From Roseivirga ehrenbergii (lineage in GTDB: Bacteria > Bacteroidota > Bacteroidia > Cytophagales > Cyclobacteriaceae): a stretch of DNA of 64,000 bases. Of this stretch, positions 15,371 to 23,482 are shown in pieces. Each line of letters starts with the position of its first letter. Within the stretch, counting starts at the first letter, position 1. The translations under genes were made by a program, and so were the position numbers. A model generated the notes under the pieces. That model saw nothing but the letters and a program-made list of their open reading frames with translations. It was not told where the DNA came from and ran no database searches. The DNA is taken from positions 124,001 to 188,000 of the forward strand of contig NZ_LQZQ01000051.1 in assembly GCF_001593005.1 (NCBI RefSeq), read 5' to 3'.

Positions 15371-16408
15371 ATGAAGTTTTACAGCATGAAAACTAAACTA
15401 ACAAGCTTAAAATTAACTGCAATTGCTTTGTTCCTGACCATCAATGGTTTTGCCCAAGACACCAGCCGAACTAAAGTATTAACCACTATTGCTATCGGTT
15501 CGTGCAGTCGCCAAGAAGCACCTCAGTATTTATGGCCCGAAGTGCTAAAAAATAACCCAGACCTATGGATTTGGTTAGGCGATAATATTTATGGTGATAC
15601 CCAAGATATGGTACTCTTGAAAGAAAAGTATGAAGTACAAAAATCAAATGCTGACTACCAGAAGATGCTGAAGCAGATGGATATTATTGGCATTTGGGAC
15701 GACCATGATTATGGGGTGAACGATGGCGGTAAAGAGTTTGTGAAACGTGAAGAAAGCCGCGACCTAATGTTTGAGTTTTTAGATGTAGAGCGTAATAACC
15801 CCGCTTGGAAAAGGGAGGGTGGTTACCAATCGTACGAATACGGAGTAGCCGGTAAAAAGGTGAAGATATTGCTTTTAGATGCTCGCTATTTCAGAGATGA
15901 ATTGAAGCGTGAAAACCGAAAATATGTACCAAACTTAGAAGGAGATATTTTGGGTGAAGATCAATGGAAGTGGCTTGAAAGTGAACTGACCCATAGTGAT
16001 GCCGATATTCATATTTTGGCAGGAGGAATCCAGTTATTGCCAGAGGAGCACCCTTACGAAAAGTGGAATAATTTCCCGAAGGCAAAGCAAAGGCTAATGA
16101 AGCTTATCGGTACTGTTCAGCCAAAGAATACTTTCTATCTAAGCGGAGATCGCCATATTTCGGAAATTTCAAAAACAGTGATTCCTGGCTATGGTGCATT
16201 TTATGATTTCACCTCAAGTGGTTTAACCCATAGTTCGGAAGGAAATACATCTGAACCCAACGGATTTAGAGTGAGTAAATTGGTAGATAAAAAGAGCTTC
16301 GGACTTATTAAAATAGACTGGTCTCAGGCTAAACCTCAAGTAACTTTTGAAATGCGAGGCTTAGAAAATGTTTTAATCGATACTCATAAAGTAGATTGGG
16401 GAAAATAA
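15371..16408 (+). CDS. PhoD-like alkaline phosphatase family protein, secreted
   Basis: A 345-residue metallophosphatase of the PhoD type. The N-terminus is a signal peptide ending in INGFAQ; the ATG at 15386 is an equally good start. Motifs are TIAIGSCSRQEAP, WIWLGDNIYGD (metal ligands), GIWDDHDYGVNDGG (DDHDYG is the PhoD signature), GGIQLLPEEHP and FYLSGDRHISEIS. Such enzymes hydrolyse phosphomonoesters or diesters in the periplasm, often to scavenge phosphate. This version lacks the long N-terminal domain of Bacillus PhoD, as is common in Bacteroidota. A glycerophosphodiesterase follows on the same strand, fitting phosphate or phospholipid turnover. Confidence 0.92.
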   Translation: MKFYSMKTKLTSLKLTAIALFLTINGFAQDTSRTKVLTTIAIGSCSRQEAPQYLWPEVLKNNPDLWIWLGDNIYGDTQDMVLLKEKYEVQKSNADYQKMLKQMDIIGIWDDHDYGVNDGGKEFVKREESRDLMFEFLDVERNNPAWKREGGYQSYEYGVAGKKVKILLLDARYFRDELKRENRKYVPNLEGDILGEDQWKWLESELTHSDADIHILAGGIQLLPEEHPYEKWNNFPKAKQRLMKLIGTVQPKNTFYLSGDRHISEISKTVIPGYGAFYDFTSSGLTHSSEGNTSEPNGFRVSKLVDKKSFGLIKIDWSQAKPQVTFEMRGLENVLIDTHKVDWGK

Positions 16409-16415
16409 AGTTGAG

Positions 16416-16449
16416 ACGCCCTGTTTTTTAATTATAAGCAGGGCGTTTT
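16416..16449 (+). terminator. Terminator of the PhoD-like gene
   Basis: ACGCCCTG (16416-16423) and CAGGGCGT (16439-16446) form an 8-bp stem, followed by TTTT. The T-run is short, so termination may be partial. Confidence 0.65.
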
Positions 16450-16515
16450 ACTACCTTGTCCGTTTCAGAATCTCATTTTTAATTTCCTTTGCGTAATTTG
16501 ATTCAAATTCTATTT

Positions 16516-17403
16516 ATGAAAACTTCTGTATTACTTCTTTTTTGTGTTGTCTTAAGTTGTGCCAAAGTTCAAGAACCTCTCGATATTCAAGGGCACAGAG
16601 GCGCTAGAGGCTTAATGCCTGAGAATTCTATTCCAGCATTTATGAGAGCTTTAGAGGAAGGGGTAACTACACTGGAACTGGATGTGGTCATTACCAAAGA
16701 CAAACAAGTAGTGGTTTCGCACGACCCATATATGCTTTCTACAATTTGCGATAAACCCAATGGAGAACCCGTCACTAAAGATGAGGAAGGAACACTGAAT
16801 ATTTATGAGATGGATTACGCAGAAGTGGTGGGCTATGATTGCGGATCGAGAGGAAATGCTCGTTTTCCAGAGCAAGTGAAAACTGAAACGGCAAAGCCAT
16901 TATTGGCCGATGTAATTTCAATGGTGGAAGATCACTTAAAAGAAAATAAGAAACCCAAAGTGAACTATAATATTGAAATCAAGAGTGTTGAGAGTGAATA
17001 TAATGTCAGCCAACCAGAAGTAGATGAGTTTTCTGAGTTAGTCTTAAGTGTAATTCGAGAAAGGCTTACCAACGATCGCTTTACCATTCAATCATTTGAT
17101 TTTAATGTACTCAAGCATTTACATAAGTCAAACCCAGAGGTTCATTTGGTGGCTTTGATAGAAAATGCAAAAGGAGTGGAGGCCAATCTGGAAGCGCTAG
17201 GGTTTATTCCAGAAGTTTACAGCCCATATTACATTCTCCTGAAGAAAGAAGACATTGATCTGATTCATGAAAAGGGAATGAAAGTAATTCCTTGGACCGT
17301 AAATGACCGAAAAGATATGGAGCGATTAGTGGCTGATGGCGTAGACGGAATTATTACTGATTACCCTGATAGGGCGAAAGGGCTGAGGAATAGAGGAGCC
17401 TGA
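16516..17403 (+). CDS. Glycerophosphodiester phosphodiesterase lipoprotein
   Basis: About 295 residues from the ATG at 16516. The N-terminus MKTSVLLLFCVVLSCAKVQE is a lipoprotein signal with the lipobox VLSC, so it is membrane-anchored in the periplasm. The GDPD fold is evident from QGHRGARGLMPENS (catalytic His-Arg), TLELDVVITKDKQVVVSHDP (metal-binding ExD and second His), KVNYNIEIKS, and the C-terminal IPWTVNDRKDMERLVADGVDG with IITDYPD. It cleaves glycerophosphodiesters to glycerol-3-phosphate and an alcohol. A TTG at 16489 would add nine residues and spoil the signal peptide. Confidence 0.94.
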   Translation: MKTSVLLLFCVVLSCAKVQEPLDIQGHRGARGLMPENSIPAFMRALEEGVTTLELDVVITKDKQVVVSHDPYMLSTICDKPNGEPVTKDEEGTLNIYEMDYAEVVGYDCGSRGNARFPEQVKTETAKPLLADVISMVEDHLKENKKPKVNYNIEIKSVESEYNVSQPEVDEFSELVLSVIRERLTNDRFTIQSFDFNVLKHLHKSNPEVHLVALIENAKGVEANLEALGFIPEVYSPYYILLKKEDIDLIHEKGMKVIPWTVNDRKDMERLVADGVDGIITDYPDRAKGLRNRGA

Positions 17404-17509
17404 TTTTTAACACAGAGATTTGCCTTCGATCACATTCTTATCAAATGCCTTCGAATAACATTTTGATGTTGGGTATATCTAATTATTTTTGGGCTGCCCA
17501 ATTTCGTAC

Positions 17510-18679
17510 ATGCAACTATTTGAAGTTACCGACAGCCATTCCGAAAAAGAATTCATTCAATTGCCTGTAAGGCTTTATAGAAATGAAAAAAACTGGATTA
17601 GACCCCTTGATAAGGACATCAAGGCCGTTTTCGACCCCAGTAAAAATAAAAATTATAGAAATGGAGAAGCCATTCGCTGGATTCTGAAGAATGATAAAGG
17701 CGAGGTCATTGGAAGACTGGCAGCATTCATTATCAAAAAGGTAGCCGAGGCACAAGAGCAGCCTACAGGTGGAATTGGCTTTTTTGAATGCATCGATGAT
17801 CAAGCTGCGGCATTTATGCTTTTTGATGCAGGCAAAAAATGGCTTGAAGAACGAGGAATGGAAGCCATGGATGGGCCAATCAATTTTGGTGACCGTAACA
17901 ATTGGTGGGGCCTTTTAGTCGATGGGTTTTCAGAGCCTAACTATCAAATGCCGTATAATTTCCTCTACTACAAAGATCTTTTCGAGGCTTACGGTTTTAA
18001 AGAATATTTCAAACAGTTTACCTACAAACGTCCGGTGGGCAGCCAAGTAGAGCTTGACGATCGCTTTTATGCGAAGGCTCAAAGTAGCCTAGATAACCCC
18101 GACTACGAATTCAGACATATTAGAAAGGACGAATTTAAAATTGCCCATAAATATTTCTTGAAGGTTTACAATGAAGCTTGGACGGGACATAATGGAGTAA
18201 AACCCATGACAGAAGCACAAGCGCATAATATTTTCAAGCAACTAAAACCAATTACTGATGTTAAAATTGTATGGTTTGCTTTTTACAAAGGAGAGCCTGT
18301 CGCTTTTTTCATTTCCATTCCAGAATTGAATCAGCTTTATAAACACCTAAACGGCCAATGGAATTTATGGTCGAAAATTAAGTTCATGTATATGCTCAAG
18401 ACTGGTGTATGCAAAAAGGCATTGGGAATTGTGTTTGGAGTGGTACCAACCCATCAGCGGAAAGGCGTTGAAGGAGGTTTGGTGGTTTCGTTTGTAAAAA
18501 CCTTAGCTTGGAAAAAAGGGTTTCAGTACGAAAATATTGAAATGAACTGGATCGGTGATTTCAATCCGAAAATGATGCGTGTGGCAGAGCAAATCGGTGC
18601 CGAAATTGCAAAAACGCACATCACCTACCGAAAATTATTTGACGAAACGAAGGAGTTTAAAAGAGCTTCCTTTATATAA
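17510..18679 (+). CDS. GNAT-like N-acetyltransferase family protein, function unknown
   Basis: About 389 residues from the ATG at 17510. It starts MQLFEVTDSHSEKEFIQLPV, with an RLYRNEKNWIRPLDKDI block, and has the motif MDGPINFGDRNNWWGLLVDG and a second half resembling an acyltransferase (GVVPTHQRKGVEGGLVVSFV, which looks like the GNAT acetyl-CoA loop). Relatives are widespread in Bacteroidota as large, uncharacterised proteins with two GNAT-like halves. The substrate is unknown. It precedes adenosine kinase by 9 bp and is likely co-transcribed with it. No signal peptide or membrane segment is present. Confidence 0.8.
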   Translation: MQLFEVTDSHSEKEFIQLPVRLYRNEKNWIRPLDKDIKAVFDPSKNKNYRNGEAIRWILKNDKGEVIGRLAAFIIKKVAEAQEQPTGGIGFFECIDDQAAAFMLFDAGKKWLEERGMEAMDGPINFGDRNNWWGLLVDGFSEPNYQMPYNFLYYKDLFEAYGFKEYFKQFTYKRPVGSQVELDDRFYAKAQSSLDNPDYEFRHIRKDEFKIAHKYFLKVYNEAWTGHNGVKPMTEAQAHNIFKQLKPITDVKIVWFAFYKGEPVAFFISIPELNQLYKHLNGQWNLWSKIKFMYMLKTGVCKKALGIVFGVVPTHQRKGVEGGLVVSFVKTLAWKKGFQYENIEMNWIGDFNPKMMRVAEQIGAEIAKTHITYRKLFDETKEFKRASFI

Positions 18680-18688
18680 TAATAGCAT

Positions 18689-19684
18689 ATGAAAAAGAAG
18701 TACGATGTATATGGCATTGGAAATGCCTTGGTTGACCTTGAGTTCAAGATTGACGAACAATTCTTAACCGAACATAAGGTTGAAAAAGGCTTAATGACCT
18801 TAGTAGACGAGGAAACACAGTTCAGGTTGATTAACTCAATGATGCAAACCGATACAGTACGTAAATCGGGTGGTTCTGCGGCCAATTCTATGATTGCCAT
18901 CAGTCAGTTTGGAGGGAAATCGTTTTATTCATGCAAAGTAGCCAACGATGAATTTGGCGATTTCTACATGAAAGATATGCGTGAGGCAGGCGTAGACACC
19001 AACCTCGACAAGCAAGAAAGAGAAGATGGAGTTACAGGTAAATGTTTGGTAATGATTACGCCAGATGCCGACAGAACCATGAACACTTTCTTGGGGGCTA
19101 CATCGAATTTTTCGGTAAAAGAACTGGACGAAAATGCCATTAAAGATTCACAATATATTTACCTAGAAGGTTATCTGACCACTTCTCCAAATGGAGTAGA
19201 AGCTATGATGAAGGCCAAGAAAATAGCCGAAGATTACCGTGTAAAAACTTCGATTACACTTTCAGATCCTTCTATTGCTAAATTTTTCAAAGCCCAGTTT
19301 ACGGATGTTATTGGTGCTTCGGTAGATTTGATTTTCTGCAACGAAGAAGAGGCCAAAACTTACACCGGCAAAGATAACTTAGAAGAAGCCCGTCAGGCCA
19401 TGAAGAAAGACGCCAGAAGGTTTGTGATCACACAGGGTAAGAATGGCGCTATGATTTTTGATGGCGATACTTTTATCGATATCGAAGCATATGATGTAAA
19501 AGCCATAGATACCAATGGAGCAGGAGATATGTACGCTGGGGCTTTCTTGTACGGTATTACCAACGGAATGTCGTATGCTGAAGCTGGAAAATTAGCCAGT
19601 TTGGCCAGTTCAAGAATAGTGAGCCAATATGGGCCAAGATTAAAAACTCCAGAGGCGCACGAAGTGCTAAGACGCCTAAAGTAA
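18689..19684 (+). CDS. Adenosine kinase-type PfkB family carbohydrate kinase
   Basis: A 331-residue ribokinase-family kinase. It starts YDVYGIGNALVDLEFKID, has the sugar-binding GGSAANSMIAISQFGG and C-terminal DTNGAGDMYAGAFLYGI containing the catalytic Asp and anion hole. In Bacteroidota this type is generally annotated adenosine kinase (adenosine + ATP to AMP + ADP), part of purine salvage; other nucleosides or sugars cannot be excluded. It follows the GNAT-like gene with 9 bp spacing and is terminated at 19709-19740. Confidence 0.88.
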   Translation: MKKKYDVYGIGNALVDLEFKIDEQFLTEHKVEKGLMTLVDEETQFRLINSMMQTDTVRKSGGSAANSMIAISQFGGKSFYSCKVANDEFGDFYMKDMREAGVDTNLDKQEREDGVTGKCLVMITPDADRTMNTFLGATSNFSVKELDENAIKDSQYIYLEGYLTTSPNGVEAMMKAKKIAEDYRVKTSITLSDPSIAKFFKAQFTDVIGASVDLIFCNEEEAKTYTGKDNLEEARQAMKKDARRFVITQGKNGAMIFDGDTFIDIEAYDVKAIDTNGAGDMYAGAFLYGITNGMSYAEAGKLASLASSRIVSQYGPRLKTPEAHEVLRRLK

Positions 19685-19708
19685 TCATCCGAAATAGTAT
19701 AGAACAAG

Positions 19709-19740
19709 AAGCCATCTGTCGCCTGACGGATGGCTTTTTT
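19709..19740 (+). terminator. Terminator of the adenosine kinase operon
   Basis: AAGCCATC (19709-19716) pairs with GATGGCTT (19729-19736), extended inside by GTC/GAC, followed by six T. Confidence 0.9.
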
Positions 19741-19755
19741 CATTATTTTGCATCA

Positions 19756-21012
19756 ATGTCAAAGCCCGAAATCAACAATACGCTCGATCATCTTTTTCGG
19801 CAAGAGTATGCAAAAATGATTTCGCTTTTTACGAACCGCTATTCCTCTGCTTTGATCGATCAAATCGAAGATGCCGTGCAGGAATCCTTACTTAAAGCAG
19901 CAAAACAGTGGAGCTTTCAACCCATGCCAGAAAACCCTTCGGCTTGGTTATATCGAGTGGCCAACAATCAGTTAATCGACCAACTTAGAAGGCAAAATAA
20001 GTCTGTGGCTTACGAGGCGCATAATGAAAGTGAGAGTGAAGCTGCTTTGGAGTTTGAGTTCGAAGAAGGGCAGTTGGTAGATGGTCAGTTGAGAATGATT
20101 TTCGCCTGTTGCCATCCTTCAATGAAACTTCAAGAACAATTGATGCTAAGTCTGAAACTGCTTTGCGGACTAAGCGTGAAGGAAATTGCTCGGGCACTTT
20201 TAAAGAAGGAGGATGCAGCCAAGAAGGCAATTACTAGGGTCAAACAGAAATTTAAGACAGAAGTAGGTGAGCTTTCTGTTCCAGAGGGAGAAGCAATTAA
20301 TGAACGGTTGGAGGCAGTTCTTCACGTAATTTATCTTTTGTTCAATGAAGGTTATAAAGCCACGGAAGGTGATGAATTGATTCGTCATGAACTTTGTGAA
20401 GAAGCCATTCGCCTGGCTTTTATTCTTACCAATGCCAAAGATTGCTATACCAGTGAGCTGAATGCATTAATCGCCATGATGCTATTTAAAGCGGCTCGTT
20501 TTCCAGCAAGAATAGGTGAAGATGGCGGTTTGGTGACTTTGGAACATCAAGACAGAAGTCTTTACCGAGAAGATTATATACAGTGGGGTTGGAAGTTTAT
20601 GCAAGAATCTAGCAAAGCGGAAAATACTTCAGTATATCAACTAGAGGCAGCCATTGCAAGCTATTATACCGTGGCAGCCAGCTATGAAAAAACCAACTGG
20701 AAAGTAATTTTTAAGCTGTATGATGGTTTAGTAAAACTGAAACCTTCGCCCGTAGTGAAAATGAGCCGGGTGTTTGTGATGAGTAAAGTGCTTGGTGCTC
20801 ATAAAGCATTGGAGGCCATGGCCGATATTGAAAGTGAATCTTCTGAAGTTCAATCTTTCCAAGCCTTAAAAGCCGAGCTGTATGCCGAAGTTGGAGATTT
20901 TGAGAATGCCAGTATTTGTTTAAAAAAGGCAATAAACCAGGCGCAGAATATAACGGAAAAGAAATTCTTAGAGACCAAGTTGCTCAATTGGAAAACCCCT
21001 AGACCTGCCTAA
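19756..21012 (+). CDS. ECF-type RNA polymerase sigma factor with long C-terminal helical extension
   Basis: A 418-residue protein, far longer than ordinary ECF sigma factors. Region 2 (about 5-80) shows EDAVQESLLKAAKQWSFQ and NPSAWLYRVANNQLIDQLRR; region 4 (about 120-175) shows LKLLCGLSVKEIARALLKKE. The remaining 230 residues form a helical domain (LEAVLHVIYLLFNEGY at its start), as in the ECF42-type group with a TPR-like C-terminus. Those factors are usually next to a YCII/DGPF-type gene; none is seen here. The C-terminal domain probably takes the place of an anti-sigma factor in controlling activity. A LuxR-type regulator follows 4 bp downstream. Confidence 0.9.
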   Translation: MSKPEINNTLDHLFRQEYAKMISLFTNRYSSALIDQIEDAVQESLLKAAKQWSFQPMPENPSAWLYRVANNQLIDQLRRQNKSVAYEAHNESESEAALEFEFEEGQLVDGQLRMIFACCHPSMKLQEQLMLSLKLLCGLSVKEIARALLKKEDAAKKAITRVKQKFKTEVGELSVPEGEAINERLEAVLHVIYLLFNEGYKATEGDELIRHELCEEAIRLAFILTNAKDCYTSELNALIAMMLFKAARFPARIGEDGGLVTLEHQDRSLYREDYIQWGWKFMQESSKAENTSVYQLEAAIASYYTVAASYEKTNWKVIFKLYDGLVKLKPSPVVKMSRVFVMSKVLGAHKALEAMADIESESSEVQSFQALKAELYAEVGDFENASICLKKAINQAQNITEKKFLETKLLNWKTPRPA

Positions 21013-21015
21013 CCT

Positions 21016-21447
21016 ATGTCTCCATTATTAAAAACAGTTTTGCGGTTTGGCTTAATTATTCTGGCTTTGTTAATTCTATTTCAGTTAACGAATGCGTCAC
21101 TTTTTATCCCTTCCATTTCTGCCGATTTCGTAATTGGAATAGCAGCAATTGTTCTGTTAGCCTTAGGGATTTATTTAGGCAAGGGGATTAAAAAGGAGAA
21201 AATAGTTGAGGTAAAGCCTATTTCGATTATTGATGAAAAGAGAATTCTTAGTCTTGGTATTAGTCCTCGAGAATTGGAAGTATTACAGTTAATTTCAGAA
21301 GGTCTATCTAATCAAGAGATTGCAGAAAGGCTTTTTGTGTCGGAAAGCACTATCAAAACCCATATTTCCAATCTCTTTGTAAAGCTAGATGTGAAACGTA
21401 GAACTCAAGCTGTTATTCGAGGGAAAGAGTGGCGGATTATACCTTAA
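21016..21447 (+). CDS. Membrane-anchored LuxR-type HTH regulator
   Basis: A 143-residue protein with two N-terminal hydrophobic helices (VLRFGLIILALLILFQL and DFVIGIAAIVLLALGIYLG) and a C-terminal LuxR/FixJ helix-turn-helix (SPRELEVLQLISEGLSNQEI, AERLFVSESTIKTHISNLFV, KLDVKRRTQAV). There is no receiver domain, so DNA binding is tied to the membrane instead of phosphorylation. It lies 4 bp after the sigma factor gene and is followed by a DUF4199 membrane protein, a pairing seen in other Bacteroidota. Direct repeats at 21481-21516 between them may be its operator. Confidence 0.87.
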   Translation: MSPLLKTVLRFGLIILALLILFQLTNASLFIPSISADFVIGIAAIVLLALGIYLGKGIKKEKIVEVKPISIIDEKRILSLGISPRELEVLQLISEGLSNQEIAERLFVSESTIKTHISNLFVKLDVKRRTQAVIRGKEWRIIP

Positions 21448-21480
21448 CTTTTGGAGTGTTTTATACCAAATTCTCGTCTA

Positions 21481-21516
21481 GTACTAAAGTCGGAATGTGA
21501 ATTTTGGTACTAAAGT
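21481..21516. promoter_or_regulatory. Direct repeats GTACTAAAGT upstream of the DUF4199 gene
   Basis: GTACTAAAGT occurs at 21481-21490 and 21507-21516, a 26-bp period, each followed 6-13 bp later by a further similar GA(A)TTTTG stretch. The spacing of about 2.5 helical turns, the position between luxR and its partner gene, and the absence of coding sequence suggest a regulator-binding array. Binding by the LuxR-type protein is inferred. Confidence 0.5.
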
Positions 21517-21571
21517 ATGAATCGATTTTGGCCATTCTGAGCTTGATTTGGAGGTACATAAAAATTTAACC

Positions 21572-22090
21572 ATGAAAAATATTGTTGTTCGTTACGGAGT
21601 TATTGCCAGTTTAATTGTGGTGGGTATGCCTTTGCTTTCAGGGCTAATCATCGGCTTTGGCATGGATAGTTTTGCCATGGGTGAAATAGTGGGGTACACT
21701 TCCATGATTGCTGCCATGACTACCGTCTATTTCGCCATGCGCCAGTACCGAGATCAAATTAATAATGGAATGCTGAGTTTTGGCCTAGGTTTAAAAATCG
21801 GTTCTTTAGTTTCTGTTTTGGCTGGAATTGCCTTTGCCATTTATAATGTTGTTTTCGTAACCATTATTATGCCCGACTTCAATGAGCAGTATTTCGCATA
21901 TGCGGAGGGCCTAGAGTTAGGAACTCCTGAATTCGAGGCGAAATTCACTGCCATGATGGAAAGCAATGGCTTTATGTTTAGTGTATTAGGAGGCACAATC
22001 TTGATGTTTGCTACGGTTTTCTTAATTGGGTTCATCATGAGCGTTATTTCGACACTTATCCTCCAACGCAAACAAGTAATGACTGTGTAA
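21572..22090 (+). CDS. DUF4199 domain membrane protein
   Basis: About 172 residues from the ATG at 21572. Four hydrophobic segments are visible (VVRYGVIASLIVVGMPLLSG, EIVGYTSMIAAMTTVYFAM, GSLVSVLAGIAFAIYNVVFV, GGTILMFATVFLIGFIMSVI). The motif TTVYFAMRQYRDQINNGMLS and the general layout fit DUF4199, an inner-membrane family of unknown function common in Bacteroidota. It lies downstream of the membrane-bound LuxR-type regulator, which may sense its state or control its expression. A TTG at 21548 is a poorer start. Confidence 0.85.
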   Translation: MKNIVVRYGVIASLIVVGMPLLSGLIIGFGMDSFAMGEIVGYTSMIAAMTTVYFAMRQYRDQINNGMLSFGLGLKIGSLVSVLAGIAFAIYNVVFVTIIMPDFNEQYFAYAEGLELGTPEFEAKFTAMMESNGFMFSVLGGTILMFATVFLIGFIMSVISTLILQRKQVMTV

Positions 22091-22177
22091 TTGCAATTGT
22101 GAATGATTGTTTACCTTAGCACAAAACTGCTCTGGTATCAATTTTGGGAGGGTGGTATTGATTGAAATCTAAGACTT

Positions 22178-22786
22178 ATGCGTTTCCTATTCCTGTCTGT
22201 CGTTCTTTTGTGTTTGTTTTCATTTGCGCCTATAAATGCTCAAAATGTGAGTTATATTGAAGAAATTGAAGCGTATCGAAAAGAGCAAAACGAAGAATTT
22301 TTGAATCCAAGTAAATCGCCTTTGACAGCCCAAGAACGAAAGGATTTTAAAGGCCACGATTTCTTTCCCATTGATGAAGACTATAGGGTAGAAGCGAGAT
22401 TTGAGCCTACTCCAGATTCAAAGCCATTTCCTCTAAATACTAGCAAAGGCACAACGCAGTTGTATAAGCGCATCGGAATTCTTCATTTCGAATTAAAAGG
22501 CAAACCTTATACTTTAGAGGCTTATCTTCAAATTCAGAGGTTCACCATTCCAGGGCAAAAAACCTATGTATTTCTTCCTTTGATAGATGCCACTACTGGT
22601 GAAAGCACTTATGATGCTGGGCGCTATTTACACTATGAAGGTATTCCTGAAGGTACAGATTGGGTTATCGACTTTAATAAACTCTATAATCCATATTGCG
22701 CTTATAGCGATAAATATGAATGTCCGATGGTGCCCGAACCAAATCATTTACCCATTGCTGTTGAGGCTGGGGTAAAGGGGTATTGA
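22178..22786 (+). CDS. DUF1684 domain-containing secreted protein
   Basis: A 202-residue protein with a signal peptide (MRFLFLSVVLLCLFSF, cleavage near INAQ). The mature part matches DUF1684: YRKEQNEEFLNPSKSPLTAQ, FKGHDFFPIDEDYRVEARF, a central FPLNTSKGTTQLYKRIGILH and the C-terminal CAYSDKYECPMVPEPNHLPI, which holds the family's cysteines. The function of DUF1684 is unknown. It is a stand-alone gene, convergent with an FMN reductase gene 8 bp away. Confidence 0.9.
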   Translation: MRFLFLSVVLLCLFSFAPINAQNVSYIEEIEAYRKEQNEEFLNPSKSPLTAQERKDFKGHDFFPIDEDYRVEARFEPTPDSKPFPLNTSKGTTQLYKRIGILHFELKGKPYTLEAYLQIQRFTIPGQKTYVFLPLIDATTGESTYDAGRYLHYEGIPEGTDWVIDFNKLYNPYCAYSDKYECPMVPEPNHLPIAVEAGVKGY

Positions 22787-22794
22787 TTGAGAAT

Positions 22795-23328
22795 CTAACT
22801 GAGCTTGTTTTTGAAGACGGAAATCTTCTCTTCTAATTCAATTTTTAATACTTCGTTCGAGATCTTCCCCTCAGAGAAGTTTTGTTCAAAGGATGGAAGA
22901 GAAAAGGCCTCAATAATTTCCGCACCGCAGCGAGGCAAAAGAATTTTACCTGAGTTCATGGCATTTCCAGCACCGTAGCCGCCTGGGGAAGTGCTCATCA
23001 ATAACATAGGTTTGTTTCCAAAAATATTGATGTCAATTCTGCTACACCAGTCGATGGTGTTTTTGAAAACAGCAGTATAGTTTCTGTTATGTTCGGCCAA
23101 AGAGCAAATAATGGCATCAGCTTTTTCCATTTCTAGCCTAAATTTATAAGCGTTTTCAGGGTAGCCCTGTTCTTTTTCTAGGTCTACGGAAAACATAGGC
23201 ATTTCAAAATCATTAAGGTCTAATAAGCTGATTTCAAAATATTTAAAGTAGGTAAGCGCGAACTCTACTAACTGCTTATTAATGGATGTACTACTATTAC
23301 TGCCTGCAAATGCTACTATTTTCTTCAT
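22795..23328 (-). CDS. NADPH-dependent FMN reductase family protein
   Basis: A 177-residue flavodoxin-like protein. The FMN phosphate loop FAGSNSSTSINKQLVEFAL lies at the N-terminus, AIICSLAEHNRNYTAVFKNT holds the typical EHN(x)NY/Y pattern near residue 75-95, and MLLMSTSPGGYGAGNAMNSG is the third flavin-binding loop. Family members reduce FMN, quinones, azo dyes or chromate using NAD(P)H; the natural substrate is unknown. It ends 8 bp from the convergent DUF1684 gene. Confidence 0.9.
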   Translation of the reverse strand: MKKIVAFAGSNSSTSINKQLVEFALTYFKYFEISLLDLNDFEMPMFSVDLEKEQGYPENAYKFRLEMEKADAIICSLAEHNRNYTAVFKNTIDWCSRIDINIFGNKPMLLMSTSPGGYGAGNAMNSGKILLPRCGAEIIEAFSLPSFEQNFSEGKISNEVLKIELEEKISVFKNKLS

Positions 23329-23422
23329 ATGTTTTTCGGCCTTGTTTTAAATTTACAATGGGCAACCAATTCAAGTTAAGGTTATATCCTTTCATGTACA
23401 AAGGAGCGAGAGATAGTTAAAT

Positions 23423-23460
23423 AAAAAGCGTTCCTCAATCCTAAAAATCGAAGAACGCTT
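23423..23460 (-). terminator. Terminator of the VWA lipoprotein gene
   Basis: On the minus strand AAGCGTTC (23460-23453) pairs with GAACGCTT (23433-23426), followed by a T-rich tail. It lies 23 bp after the stop codon of the VWA gene. Confidence 0.8.
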
Positions 23461-23482
23461 GATGTGATTATTGTAAAACGGA

